Part shown: positions 8,255 to 16,158 of the stretch, piece after piece
Layout: each line of letters opens with the position of its first letter
How positions within the stretch are numbered: the first letter of the stretch is position 1
Assembly: GCF_001584145.1 (NCBI RefSeq)
Contig: NZ_CP013232.1
Location: forward strand, 3,968,001-4,032,000
Source of the DNA: Collimonas fungivorans
Lineage (GTDB): Bacteria; Pseudomonadota; Gammaproteobacteria; Burkholderiales; Burkholderiaceae_D
Direction of reading: 5' to 3'
Length of the DNA: 64,000 nt
Notes under the pieces: generated by a model
What the model saw: only the letters and a program-made list of their open reading frames with translations
Told to the model about the DNA's origin: nothing
The model's database searches: none
Program-made: the position numbers and the translations under genes

Positions 8255-8985
8255 CGACGCAACTCCGCCACAAAGTCGTAGTAGTCGCTGCGGCAATAGG
8301 AATGCGACAGCTCGATCGCCGTGCCGTTTTCCAGGTAACCGACGCGCGTGATGTGCAGCATCGCGGCGCCGGTCTTGATATCGGCCAGCTTGGCCTGGTC
8401 GGCGCTGGCGTTGATGGCGCGGATGTGCTGCAACGCCCGCACCGGCGCCACGCCGAGCGTCTCCAGGTGGACGTACAGCGAATCCGTCACCGCTTTCGGA
8501 TCCGGCAGGTAGTGCGCCGGGATGGTGGTGGTTTCGATCGCCATCACCACATCGTCCGCGGTGCGCAGGCGCTTCAGGCGCGACACCACCGTGTTGGGCG
8601 ACAGGCCCAGCGCCAGGATTTCCTCGGCCACCGCAATCCCGGTTTCGCGCAGCAGCCATTGCGAACCTGGCCGGAAACCTCGCTGGCGCAGCTCTTCGCT
8701 GAAGTTGGTCAGGCGCGACAGCGGCTGCTCCAGCTTGGGCGTGATGTAAGTGCCGGAACCGCGCTTGCGGATCAGCATGCCGCGCTCGCACAATACGTCG
8801 ATCGCCTTGCGCGCGGTGACCCGGGATATTTCGAGCGAATCGGCCAGGATGCGCTCGGACGGCAAGGCCTCGTCCGGTTGCCAGACGCCGCTGTTGATCT
8901 GTTCTGAAAGCCGGTTCACCAGCTGCAGGTATAAAGGCGTGTCGCTAGCGGCATCTGGCTTGAGTTTCTCTATCTGGGCTAGCAT
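8251..8985 (-). CDS. GntR/HutC-family regulator of the GlcNAc operon (NagR/NagQ-like)
   Basis: The protein has 244 residues. An N-terminal winged helix (PLYLQLVNRLSEQI... LPSERILADSLEISRVTARKAIDVL) precedes a C-terminal UTRA effector domain (IKTGAAMLHITRVGYLENGTAIELSHSYCRSDYYDF). The UTRA fold binds phosphorylated sugars; GlcNAc-6-P or GlcN-6-P would fit as inducer by analogy with YvoA/NagR. The start overlaps the end of the kinase gene by 7 bp and the stop overlaps nagA by 4 bp. The likely binding sites are the GGTAT-containing elements near 10049 and 16120-16158, which is inference from position. Confidence 0.9.
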   Translation of the reverse strand: MLAQIEKLKPDAASDTPLYLQLVNRLSEQINSGVWQPDEALPSERILADSLEISRVTARKAIDVLCERGMLIRKRGSGTYITPKLEQPLSRLTNFSEELRQRGFRPGSQWLLRETGIAVAEEILALGLSPNTVVSRLKRLRTADDVVMAIETTTIPAHYLPDPKAVTDSLYVHLETLGVAPVRALQHIRAINASADQAKLADIKTGAAMLHITRVGYLENGTAIELSHSYCRSDYYDFVAELRR

Positions 8986-9941
8986 GTTTTTTTCCCTTTT
9001 AATCTTTCATCGATCAAACGCAGGGCGCCCGCTGCCGCATCTGCATGCGGCTTGACGACCAGCGCCAGCAACGGTGCGGGCAGGTACTCTCTTAAATGCG
9101 CGGCGAGGCCGCCGCACAGTGCAACCGGCAGTTGCCCCGAAGGGTCAAGCGCAGCAGCAATCCTGGCGACTTCCTGGCCTGCCTCCAGCATGATCTGGCG
9201 CGCCGCCGGGTCGCGCTCGGCGTGGGTCACCACGATCGGCGCCAGCTGAGCGTAACTGGTCTGGCTGGCGCCGGCCAGCCAGGCGAACATGCTGTCGCGA
9301 TGGCTATCGAAATGGGTAGCGCAGCTGCGTTCGCAAAAATGGATCAGGGCACGCGCAAAATCGCTGCCCGGCGCCCTGCCGTCCAGCACCTGCTGGACGT
9401 GTGTGACGGCGCGCATGCCGAGCCAGGCGCCGCCTGCTTCATCGCTGGCGGGGAAACCCCAGCCGCCGACCTCGCGCCGCTTGCCGTCCGCCGTCAGCAC
9501 TTCGCCGACGCTGCCGGTACCGATGGCGATGATGACGCCGGGCCGCCCCTGATGGGCGCCGACCAGGGTGGTGAAGGCATCGGTTTCCAGCACGGCATCG
9601 CCGAAACCCGGGTTCCTTGCAGAGAAATCGGCCGCCCACTGCTTGTTGTTGACGCCCGCCAATCCCAGGCCGATGGCCATTTTTTCCAGCGCCGGGCGCA
9701 CCAGCCCGGCGCTGGAAAATGCTGCGTTGAGCGTTTCCAGCACCGCCGACCAGGCTTGTTCGACGCCGTGCATCAATCCCGATGGGCCGCCGTGGCCAAG
9801 CGCCAGCAGCTGACTTCCAGACGAACCGTCAAACGGTCCCCCGCCATGTGACGCGTCATTGCGCGCGCCGCTTGCAGCGCGCACAACGCGCACGCGGGTG
9901 CCGGTTCCACCGCCATCGACGCCGATCAGGTATTCAATCAT
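8979..9941 (-). CDS. BadF/BadG-family N-acetylglucosamine kinase
   Basis: Start placed at ATG 9941, giving MIEYLIGVDGGGTGTRVRVV, the phosphate-1 loop of the ASKHA fold; a longer in-frame start at 9998 adds 19 non-conserved residues. The 320-residue protein has IAIGTGSVG and GGWGFPASDEAGGAWLGM, typical of the BadF/BcrA ATPase-like GlcNAc/glucosamine kinases. It would phosphorylate incoming GlcNAc (or GlcN) to the 6-phosphate. It is the first gene of the catabolic operon and overlaps gntR by 7 bp. A sigma70-like promoter lies ~70-95 bp upstream of the start codon. Confidence 0.87.
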   Translation of the reverse strand: MIEYLIGVDGGGTGTRVRVVRAASGARNDASHGGGPFDGSSGSQLLALGHGGPSGLMHGVEQAWSAVLETLNAAFSSAGLVRPALEKMAIGLGLAGVNNKQWAADFSARNPGFGDAVLETDAFTTLVGAHQGRPGVIIAIGTGSVGEVLTADGKRREVGGWGFPASDEAGGAWLGMRAVTHVQQVLDGRAPGSDFARALIHFCERSCATHFDSHRDSMFAWLAGASQTSYAQLAPIVVTHAERDPAARQIMLEAGQEVARIAAALDPSGQLPVALCGGLAAHLREYLPAPLLALVVKPHADAAAGALRLIDERLKGKKTC

Positions 9942-10007
9942 GTTGTTGCATCCATCGCTTTCATCTGCCACTGGCATTGTTCTTATTAGCGGAAACAAAC
10001 TGGATTT

Positions 10008-10036
10008 ACTGTATGGGGACAGAAAGCGGCTGTCAA
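10008..10036 (-). promoter_or_regulatory. Promoter of the GlcNAc catabolic operon
   Basis: On the minus strand, TTGACA (10031-10036) and TACAGT (10008-10013) are separated by exactly 17 bp. The -35 flank (GATTGACAGCC) is nearly the same as that of the TonB-receptor promoter at 16102. Confidence 0.8.
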
Positions 10037-10047
10037 TCGGTCTTTAA

Positions 10048-10066
10048 GTGGTATCGGCAAAACCAC
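10048..10066 (-). promoter_or_regulatory. Candidate GntR (NagR/NagQ) operator upstream of the kinase promoter
   Basis: An inverted repeat, GTGGT-N9-ACCAC, lies 12 bp upstream of the -35 box. Its core TGGTATCGGCAAAACCA is an imperfect 17-bp palindrome of the size bound by GntR/HutC proteins. The GGTAT half recurs upstream of the TonB receptor. Confidence 0.5.
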
Positions 10067-10115
10067 AAGAAACACCTTTCAGCGAGGCCTTTTCTGATTA
10101 AAAAGATACGGTTTC

Positions 10116-10550
10116 CTACTCCATGAACTGCTCATTGCCGACGATGCCGATCTTGGTGACGCCCAGCCGCTGCGCCGACGCCATCACGGCAGCCACCGAC
10201 TTGTACTCCACCAGCTTGTTCGGCCGCAGGTGCACTTCATCGATATTGCCGCCGGCAACCACCGTTTTCAGGCGGTCTTCCAGTTCCGCGCGGTTCGCCA
10301 TCGGCGTACCGTTCCACATCACTGTGCCGGTCGGATCGATATCCACCGTGTCGACCACCGGCAAGGCCAGTGGCGGCGGCGGATTACCGGTCGGCATGTT
10401 CAGCTTGATCGCATGATTCTGGATCGGAATCGTGATGATCAGCATGATGATCAGCACCAGCATGACGTCGATCAGCGGCGTCATGTTCATTTCCATCATC
10501 GGTTCCGGATCGTTGGCGTTGCCGCCGGAAGAACCTACATTCATACCCAT
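10116..10550 (-). CDS. ExbD-type biopolymer transport protein (second copy)
   Basis: The protein has 144 residues: a short cytoplasmic N-terminus, one membrane helix (LIDVMLVLIIMLIITIPI) with the conserved Asp that carries protons in ExbD/TolR, and a periplasmic domain. MNMTPLIDVMLVLI is the family signature. It follows another exbD after ~100 bp, so the locus has two different ExbD proteins with one ExbB. This is common in Xanthomonas-like TonB clusters and suggests mixed ExbD assemblies. It is likely the last gene of the tonB-exbB-exbD-exbD operon. Confidence 0.93.
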   Translation of the reverse strand: MGMNVGSSGGNANDPEPMMEMNMTPLIDVMLVLIIMLIITIPIQNHAIKLNMPTGNPPPPLALPVVDTVDIDPTGTVMWNGTPMANRAELEDRLKTVVAGGNIDEVHLRPNKLVEYKSVAAVMASAQRLGVTKIGIVGNEQFME

Positions 10551-10592
10551 TCAAATACTCCTAATGTTTCGAACGTCCTGCCTAATCAGTTG

Positions 10593-10639
10593 GGGACAGA
10601 GTAATTCGTCGCCCTCCGGCGCCTCTTAAACTCTGTCCC
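10593..10639. repeat. Inverted repeat between the two exbD genes (REP-like)
   Basis: GGGACAGAGT and ACTCTGTCCC are 10-bp perfect arms around a 27-bp loop rich in CGCC/GGCG. GGGGACAGAGT-type palindromes are frequent as dispersed REP-like elements in many proteobacteria. A T run is absent, so it is not a simple terminator. Confidence 0.55.
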
Positions 10640-10653
10640 GCAAATGGTATGGC

Positions 10654-11082
10654 TTAATTCCGCGCAGGCGGTTCGGTAATAAAACCGATCTTGGCGATAC
10701 CCGCCCGTTGCGCCGTCAGGATCACCTTGCCAATATATTCGTACTTGGTTTGCTGATCGCCGCGGATATGCAGTTCCGGTTGCGGCACGATGACCGCCAC
10801 TTCCTTCAGCTTGGCCAGCAAGGTCGTGGTGTTCGGCACCAGTTGCTCGTTCCAGAACATGTCGCCTTGCTTATTGACCGCCAGGTTGATGTTCTCCGGC
10901 TTGGTTTTATAAGGTTCGTCGAATTCGTTCGGCAGCTTCACTGGAATCGTATGCGTCACCACCGGAATCGTGATCAGGAAGATGATCAGCAAGACCAACA
11001 TGACGTCGACCAGCGGCGTCGTGTTGATCGTGCCGATCACTTCGTCTTCATCCCCATCGGGAGAGCCGAGTGACATCGCCAT
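10654..11082 (-). CDS. exbD: ExbD-type biopolymer transport protein (first copy)
   Basis: The protein has 142 residues: cytoplasmic N-terminus, one membrane helix (TTPLVDVMLVLLIIFLITIPV) with the proton-carrying Asp, and a periplasmic domain (LHIRGDQQTKYEYIGKVI). It starts 2 bp after the exbB stop, so the two are tightly coupled. It forms the inner-membrane motor with ExbB that energises TonB. Confidence 0.93.
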   Translation of the reverse strand: MAMSLGSPDGDEDEVIGTINTTPLVDVMLVLLIIFLITIPVVTHTIPVKLPNEFDEPYKTKPENINLAVNKQGDMFWNEQLVPNTTTLLAKLKEVAVIVPQPELHIRGDQQTKYEYIGKVILTAQRAGIAKIGFITEPPARN

Positions 11083-11084
11083 GA

Positions 11085-12032
11085 TCAGCCAACCTTTTTA
11101 TTGATATGGGCGACCTGGACCGCCGAGCTCGAGGACATCACGCCGCTCAGCAGGACCGAGTGCAGGTCGGCGCTGAACGAACGGATTTCTTCCATGGCGC
11201 TCTTGTTGCGGCGAACCAGCCAGTTGTAACCCAGAACCGCAGGCACAGCCACTGCCAGACCGATCGCGGTCATGATCAGCGCTTCACCGACCGGACCGGC
11301 AACCTTGTCGATCGAGGCCTGGCCGGCGATACCGATCGCTGTCAGCGCATGGTAAATACCCCAGACGGTACCGAACAGACCGACGAACGGTGCGGTCGAA
11401 CCGACTGTTGCCAAAAATGCCAGGCCGTCTTGCAGGCGGCTTTGGACTTTTTCCACCGAACGCTGGATCGACATGGTGACCCAGGTGTTCAGGTCGATCT
11501 GTTCCAGCAAGGCGCCGTCATGGTGCTGGGTCGAGTTCACGCCGTTTTGGGCGATGAAACGGTAAGCGCTGTTTGGCTTGAGGCCGGAGACGCCTGCCTC
11601 AACGCTAGCGGCTTTCCAGAATGTCTTTTGTGCATTTTTTGCCTGGCCCATCAGTTTCACCTGCTCGATCAGCTTGGTGATGATGATGTACCAGCTACCC
11701 ATCGACATCAGCACCAGGATGATCAGGGTGCCGCGGGCGACGAAGTCGCCGCCTTTCCACAGGGCGTCCAGGCCGTATGGATTATCAACGGTTTCCTTGG
11801 CTGCCGGCTGTGGCGGCGGAGTTGGGGTATCTGCCAGCGATGCTGCTGCAGTGTCGGCCGCTTTCGGCGCATCTGCGGCTGCTGGAGCTGGAGCCGACGC
11901 TGCGGCAGCCGATGCTGCGGCAGCCGACGCTGCGGCTGGTGTTTGGGCTACTGCCAGCGGCGCCAAGATCGTCGCGGCGGAGATCATCAGGGCGGTGACA
12001 AGGGCGGACAGGCGGTTACGAGTGATAGACAT
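11085..12032 (-). CDS. exbB: ExbB/TolQ-family proton channel, long form
   Basis: The protein has 315 residues, longer than E. coli ExbB (~244). It begins with a signal peptide (to ~AVAQ, 30) and an Ala/Pro-rich periplasmic stretch (~31-80), partly encoded by a 15-bp tandem repeat at 11896-11939. Three membrane segments follow: GTLIILVLMSMGSWYIII, FLATVGSTAPFVGLFGTVWGIYHAL, and ALIMTAIGLAVAVPAVLGYNWLVRR. The second and third carry the MotA/TolQ/ExbB signature. It powers TonB with ExbD, using the proton gradient. Confidence 0.94.
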   Translation of the reverse strand: MSITRNRLSALVTALMISAATILAPLAVAQTPAAASAAAASAAAASAPAPAAADAPKAADTAAASLADTPTPPPQPAAKETVDNPYGLDALWKGGDFVARGTLIILVLMSMGSWYIIITKLIEQVKLMGQAKNAQKTFWKAASVEAGVSGLKPNSAYRFIAQNGVNSTQHHDGALLEQIDLNTWVTMSIQRSVEKVQSRLQDGLAFLATVGSTAPFVGLFGTVWGIYHALTAIGIAGQASIDKVAGPVGEALIMTAIGLAVAVPAVLGYNWLVRRNKSAMEEIRSFSADLHSVLLSGVMSSSSAVQVAHINKKVG

Positions 12033-12104
12033 GCTGATGCTCCAAATTTTAGAAAGTAGATTGCCGCAATCGCGGCGTATTGGTTGGGTTGCGCCGATCT
12101 GCGC

Positions 12105-12755
12105 CTACTCGAGCTTCCAGACATACTGCATCCTGGTCGACGACTGAACCGCTTTGCCGTCGGCCATGGCAGGAGTGAAATGGCACAAGCTCCACGCTTT
12201 TACCGTGGCCCGGTCCAGGTCCTTGAAACCGCTGCTTTTTTCAACGGCGGAATCCAGCACGTTGCCGTCGGCGCCGATGGTCAGCTTGACGGTCACCATG
12301 CCCTCTTCTTCGTTACGCAAGGACGATCTCGGGTATTCCGGCTTGTCGCAATTGCCTGCAATCTTGGCGCTGGTGTGCGCGGGTCCTGCTTCGCCGGTGG
12401 CCGATGGCTGCGCCACGGAAGTCGGCAGGTCGTTGCTCGGCGGCTTGACGTTGGTTACCGCGGCAATCACGTTATCCTGTGGCGGCGGCGTTACTTTTAC
12501 CTCTGGTGGAGGAACGAATGGCGGTGGCGGCGCGACCGATTTTGGCGGCGGCGGCACCGGCTTGTCCGGCGGCGGCGGTGGCGGCGGCTTGAACTCGTCG
12601 ATGATCTTGGTTTCTACCGGCTCCTGGATCACCTCCACTACCTTGCGCGCCAGTCCGGTAAGCAGCGCATAAACGATAAGGACATGCAGAACAACAACCA
12701 CGCTGATGCCAACTACATTATTGGAGGGATTTTTCCCATCCTGCGTGAAATCCAT
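12105..12755 (-). CDS. tonB: TonB energy-transducing protein
   Basis: The protein has 216 residues. A single membrane anchor (VVGISVVVVLHVLIVYALLTGLA; the SVVVVLH segment resembles the conserved His-containing TonB helix) is followed by a Pro-rich span (PPPPPPPDKPVPPPPK...). The C-terminal TonB domain follows (YPRSSLRNEEEGMVTVKLTIGADGNV...YVWKLE). It crosses the periplasm and contacts the TonB box of outer-membrane receptors. The neighbouring receptor at 13035-15761 is the natural partner. The start is 72 bp upstream-adjacent to exbB, forming tonB-exbB-exbD-exbD. Confidence 0.94.
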   Translation of the reverse strand: MDFTQDGKNPSNNVVGISVVVVLHVLIVYALLTGLARKVVEVIQEPVETKIIDEFKPPPPPPPDKPVPPPPKSVAPPPPFVPPPEVKVTPPPQDNVIAAVTNVKPPSNDLPTSVAQPSATGEAGPAHTSAKIAGNCDKPEYPRSSLRNEEEGMVTVKLTIGADGNVLDSAVEKSSGFKDLDRATVKAWSLCHFTPAMADGKAVQSSTRMQYVWKLE

Positions 12756-12991
12756 ACAACGACTCCTGTTTGTGCGCCTGATTTACGGCAATCTCGGTGT
12801 TGACCATGCCGTCCGCCTGGCGCCTGATCTGTTGCCGGCCTGATCCGGGCGATCTGCCTGCATATCGTCAGTTTCATCTGCATCGGTAAAAAAACCGGAG
12901 AGCGTCTTGCATCCAAGCGCGTCACAACAACATCCGGTCATCTGCGCTCTCACGGCGAAATCAACGTCAACTCTCACTTCGATCTGAAACC

Positions 12992-13025
12992 GCCGGCATG
13001 CCGCTGTGGACGGCGGCATGCCGGC
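12992..13025 (-). terminator. Strong hairpin after the TonB-receptor gene
   Basis: Perfect 13-bp arms, GCCGGCATGCCGC and its complement, enclose an 8-base loop just beyond the receptor stop. Only three T residues follow on the minus strand, so termination may be partial, or the hairpin may protect the receptor mRNA 3' end. This is compatible with receptor-rich expression over the downstream tonB genes. Confidence 0.6.
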
Positions 13026-13034
13026 TTCTCGCTG

Positions 13035-15761
13035 CTAGAACTTCAGATGCGCATTCAGGTAGAACTGCCGGCCGTTCTTGTAGAACGCACGCGGCTGGTC
13101 TTCATTGAGCGCGTAGTACTTCAAGGTCGGGTTGTTCAGGTTCTGTGCATCCAGCGTGAAGGACAGCTGTTCGCTGTACTTGTAGCCCAATGACATCGCC
13201 AGGGTGCCGACGGCGTCTTGATAGAACGCCGTGCTGCGATCCAGGCCGCTGTAGAACGCGCTGCGGTAGTTGTACGAAATACGCGCATTGAAACGTTCAT
13301 CTTCGTAATAAGCCGTCAGGTTGGCGGTACGCTTCGAGGCGCCGACCAGGGGACCATTGGTAGAGTCATAGGCGTTGATGAAAGTGGCGTTGGTGGCGAA
13401 ACCGAAGTTTTTACCCAGCGGCATTTCATAAGCCAGTTCGATACCGTTCACCGTGCCGCTGGTATTGATCGGCACTGTCAGCTGGTAATCCGCCATGTAG
13501 TTGGCAGGATGGTCAGGCGTGCTGGTGACATAGCTCCTGGTGACCGTGCCCAGGCCGACATAGCTGGTCAGGTTCATGTTGAAGATACTGGCGGACACCA
13601 GGGAACGCGGAGCGAAATACCATTCCAGCGAAACATCGAAGTTATTCGATGTGATTGGCTTCAGGTCAGGATTGCCGCCGGTGCCGGAACCGATTGAACC
13701 GAATTGCGCCGGTGGCGACAACGATACCTGGCCAGCCAGCGCCGAGTAATCCGGACGGGTCATGGTCTTGGACGCGGCGAAGCGGGCAATCACATCCTTG
13801 CTCAAGTCGAACTTCAGGTTCATGCTCGGCAACACGTCGACGTAGCTGTTGTCGTCGTGCTGCCTGACGAACGGACCGAAAGCAGAGGTCGTGATGGCAC
13901 CCGGCGCGGTAGCCGGCGCGGCGACGTTGGAGATGACGCTCTCCTTGGTCTGGACCACGCGCAAGCCGACATTCCCGCTCCAGCGGTCACCCTCAAGATT
14001 GGCCTGCAGGTAACCGGCCGTATTCTTTTCCTTGACCGAAAACTCGGAATTCCAGTCTTCACGCGTGACCGGATCGCGGTTGGTGAAGGCGTTGTACGCT
14101 GCCAGCTGGCCCGGCGAGTAATACCAGACGTTGGTCGGGAAACCGCTGCCGAGGCCGCTGCCGAAATTGCCCGGGAAATTCTGATAACCCTGCGGGAAAT
14201 TGGCGGGATCCTGGGCTGCAGCTGTCGGACCTTGGCCGATCACGCCTTCGGAACTGCGTTTGTGGTCGTTATAGCGCAAACCAAACTGCAGCGTCTTCAA
14301 GGTACCCCAGTCAGTGGAATACTCGCCGTCAACCTGTGCCCAGTTTTCCTTGTCCTTGACGTTGATGTTCTGGTCGCCGAAGATCCAGCCGAACGTTGTG
14401 CTTGGGCCGGCAGGGCTGGCATTATTGGTTGCGCCCAGGTTCCAGTTGGCAGCCGTGCCTGTTCCGTTCAATTGATAACCTGCGCCTGCACCGACGCCGA
14501 CATTCCATTCCGCTACGTTCTGGGTCGGTGTTTTCCCTTCGCCGGACGAGGTGCCCAGCTTGGTGGTGAAGGTCAGCGAATCGCTTGCACGCCACTTGGT
14601 GCCGAGCTCGACGAAGTTGGCGCTGGCGCTTTCGTCCGGACGTGAAATCTGGTCGTAGACGCCGTAGTTGGTGCCCGCTACAGGGGCAAAAGTAGCCGAT
14701 GTCAGCGTATTGTTTTTCACCGTGTAGCCAGGATTCGGCGATTGACCCGCGCCGGCGTTGATGACTTGCGCACCCCAGAATTCATAACTGCGGTTGTAGT
14801 TGGCCGCCTTCATTTCCGAAGTGAAGGCGTTGACGTCGAACGAGAAGTCGTTGCTCACCTTGAACTGGGCATCGATCAAACCGCCGGTGCGCTTGCGCTG
14901 CTGCTCAAACAAGGCGGAGTTGATCAGGTTGGGCGCATATACGCCGGCCAGGTCCGGATGCGCGAGAGCGATCTTGCTGCCCGGAGCGATCTGGGTGTAG
15001 CCCAGGATTTCCTGCCCTTGCCGTTGCAGATGGCGCTCTTCCGAAAACGCCTGCACCAGGATGCCGAAGGTGTTGGCTTCGTTTTTCCAGTTCACCAGCG
15101 CGCTGATTTGCGGATCGGTCTTGCCCGGCAAATCGGCATACACCGCGCCCAGGGTTGCTTCTGCCGTAAATTGTTTCTTGAACTCCAGCGGCTTGCGGGT
15201 AATGATGTCGACCGAACCGGCGACTCCGCCTTCCACCAGGTTGGCCTGGGAGCTCTTGTGCACCACTACCGACCCCACCAGTTCGGAAGGCAGCAGCGTA
15301 TAGCTGACGCTGCGGCCGACTGTTCCCGATTGGTCCAGCACGAACCAGTCGCCGGATGCCACGTTGTGGCCGTTGATCAGCGTCTGCGTCAGGCTCGGGC
15401 TGGTGCCGCGCATGCTGACCCGGTCGGCTTCATCGAAACCGCCTTCGGTGGCGCCGGCGTTACCGATGGTGACGCCCGGCACGCGCGACAGCGAATCGGC
15501 AACGTTCTTGTCCGGCATCTTGCCGATGTCTTCGGCGGTGATGACTTCCACGTGCGAGTCGGCGTTACGTTTCTGAGTCAGGGATTTTTGCAATGAACCG
15601 CGGATGCCGCTGATGGTGACCTGTTCAATGCCACCCTTGTCGGCGCTCTTGCTGTCAGCTTTCGAAGCTGCGTCATCTGCCTGCTGCGCATATGCTGGCA
15701 TGGCTGCCGCCATGACCAGTAGCGCAACTGCAGATGCTATTGGTGTTAAATTTTTATTCAC
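13035..15761 (-). CDS. TonB-dependent outer-membrane receptor, probably for chitooligosaccharides
   Basis: The protein has 908 residues. A signal peptide (to YAQQ, ~26) and a linker with EQVTISG, a TonB-box-like segment, precede the plug domain (VITAEDIGKMPDKNVADSLSR; VSMRGTSPSLTQTLING). A 22-strand barrel ends in the outer-membrane signature ...RQFYLNAHLKF with terminal Phe. It resembles the carbohydrate-type receptors of Xanthomonas and Caulobacter rather than siderophore receptors. Location next to tonB/exbBD and the GlcNAc operon, and the shared promoter element, make chitin oligomers the likely cargo; this is inference. A 317-nt leader separates its promoter from the start codon. Confidence 0.9.
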   Translation of the reverse strand: MNKNLTPIASAVALLVMAAAMPAYAQQADDAASKADSKSADKGGIEQVTISGIRGSLQKSLTQKRNADSHVEVITAEDIGKMPDKNVADSLSRVPGVTIGNAGATEGGFDEADRVSMRGTSPSLTQTLINGHNVASGDWFVLDQSGTVGRSVSYTLLPSELVGSVVVHKSSQANLVEGGVAGSVDIITRKPLEFKKQFTAEATLGAVYADLPGKTDPQISALVNWKNEANTFGILVQAFSEERHLQRQGQEILGYTQIAPGSKIALAHPDLAGVYAPNLINSALFEQQRKRTGGLIDAQFKVSNDFSFDVNAFTSEMKAANYNRSYEFWGAQVINAGAGQSPNPGYTVKNNTLTSATFAPVAGTNYGVYDQISRPDESASANFVELGTKWRASDSLTFTTKLGTSSGEGKTPTQNVAEWNVGVGAGAGYQLNGTGTAANWNLGATNNASPAGPSTTFGWIFGDQNINVKDKENWAQVDGEYSTDWGTLKTLQFGLRYNDHKRSSEGVIGQGPTAAAQDPANFPQGYQNFPGNFGSGLGSGFPTNVWYYSPGQLAAYNAFTNRDPVTREDWNSEFSVKEKNTAGYLQANLEGDRWSGNVGLRVVQTKESVISNVAAPATAPGAITTSAFGPFVRQHDDNSYVDVLPSMNLKFDLSKDVIARFAASKTMTRPDYSALAGQVSLSPPAQFGSIGSGTGGNPDLKPITSNNFDVSLEWYFAPRSLVSASIFNMNLTSYVGLGTVTRSYVTSTPDHPANYMADYQLTVPINTSGTVNGIELAYEMPLGKNFGFATNATFINAYDSTNGPLVGASKRTANLTAYYEDERFNARISYNYRSAFYSGLDRSTAFYQDAVGTLAMSLGYKYSEQLSFTLDAQNLNNPTLKYYALNEDQPRAFYKNGRQFYLNAHLKF

Positions 15762-16078
15762 TTACCGTTCTCCCCATCGATTGCGGCCCGCAAACCCCAA
15801 GCAGGCCATTTTTTTCATTGACTTCTCCACGCTGTGGCTTGAGGTCGCTTCAGGCCGACAAAGGGGAGAACCTTTTTTTCGATACAGTCGCCAATACAAC
15901 AAGATCCAACCAACAAGACGCTGCATAGCGCCGCCTGTAAAACACCTGCCCCTGCCGGTCTTTCTCCAAAAAAACCGTCCGGGGAAAATGCCGTGCGTAC
16001 CCTGCCCCCGCACCAAGCTTCCGCATCTGCCTTACGCCCAAGCTCACCAATTCCCTTTGGAAACGTTGCGCTGGAGAC
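15762..16078 (-). other. Long 5' leader of the TonB-receptor mRNA
   Basis: If the promoter at 16079-16107 is used, the receptor mRNA has a leader of about 310 nt with no convincing gene. Short open frames in it lack ribosome sites and protein-like composition. No known riboswitch motif was recognised. Confidence 0.45.
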
Positions 16079-16107
16079 ACTCTAGGGACCGTAAAAGTGG
16101 CTGTCAA
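16079..16107 (-). promoter_or_regulatory. Promoter of the TonB receptor, twin of the kinase promoter
   Basis: On the minus strand, TTGACA (16102-16107) and TAGAGT (16079-16084) have a 17-bp spacer. Around the -35 box the sequence closely matches the kinase promoter: ATACCA, TTGACAGCC and the spacing between them are shared. Confidence 0.75.
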
Positions 16108-16119
16108 TAGGCATTCAAC

Positions 16120-16158
16120 TGGTATTACATAAATAAATTATTGGTATCAAAATTACTA
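16120..16158. promoter_or_regulatory. Two candidate regulator half-sites upstream of the receptor promoter
   Basis: TGGTAT occurs at 16120-16125, in the same position relative to the -35 box as at the kinase promoter. It occurs again at 16142-16147 within TGGTATCAAAATTACTA, an imperfect palindrome. Both are plausible sites for the GntR regulator encoded at 8251-8985. Confidence 0.45.

Noticed and set aside
8255..8791. 179-residue N-terminal extension of nagA
   Set aside because: It is an out-of-frame reading of gntR; the ATGA overlap at 8251-8254 gives the normal NagA start.
10561..10653. Terminator between the two exbD genes
   Set aside because: The inverted repeat has a long loop and no T run, so a REP-like repeat is the better description.
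11896..11939. Short tandem repeat as possible CRISPR
   Set aside because: It is a 15-bp coding repeat in the Ala-rich part of exbB with no spacers.
15762..16078. Riboswitch in the TonB-receptor leader
   Set aside because: I found no motif of cobalamin, glmS, lysine, TPP or other known classes; only length is notable.
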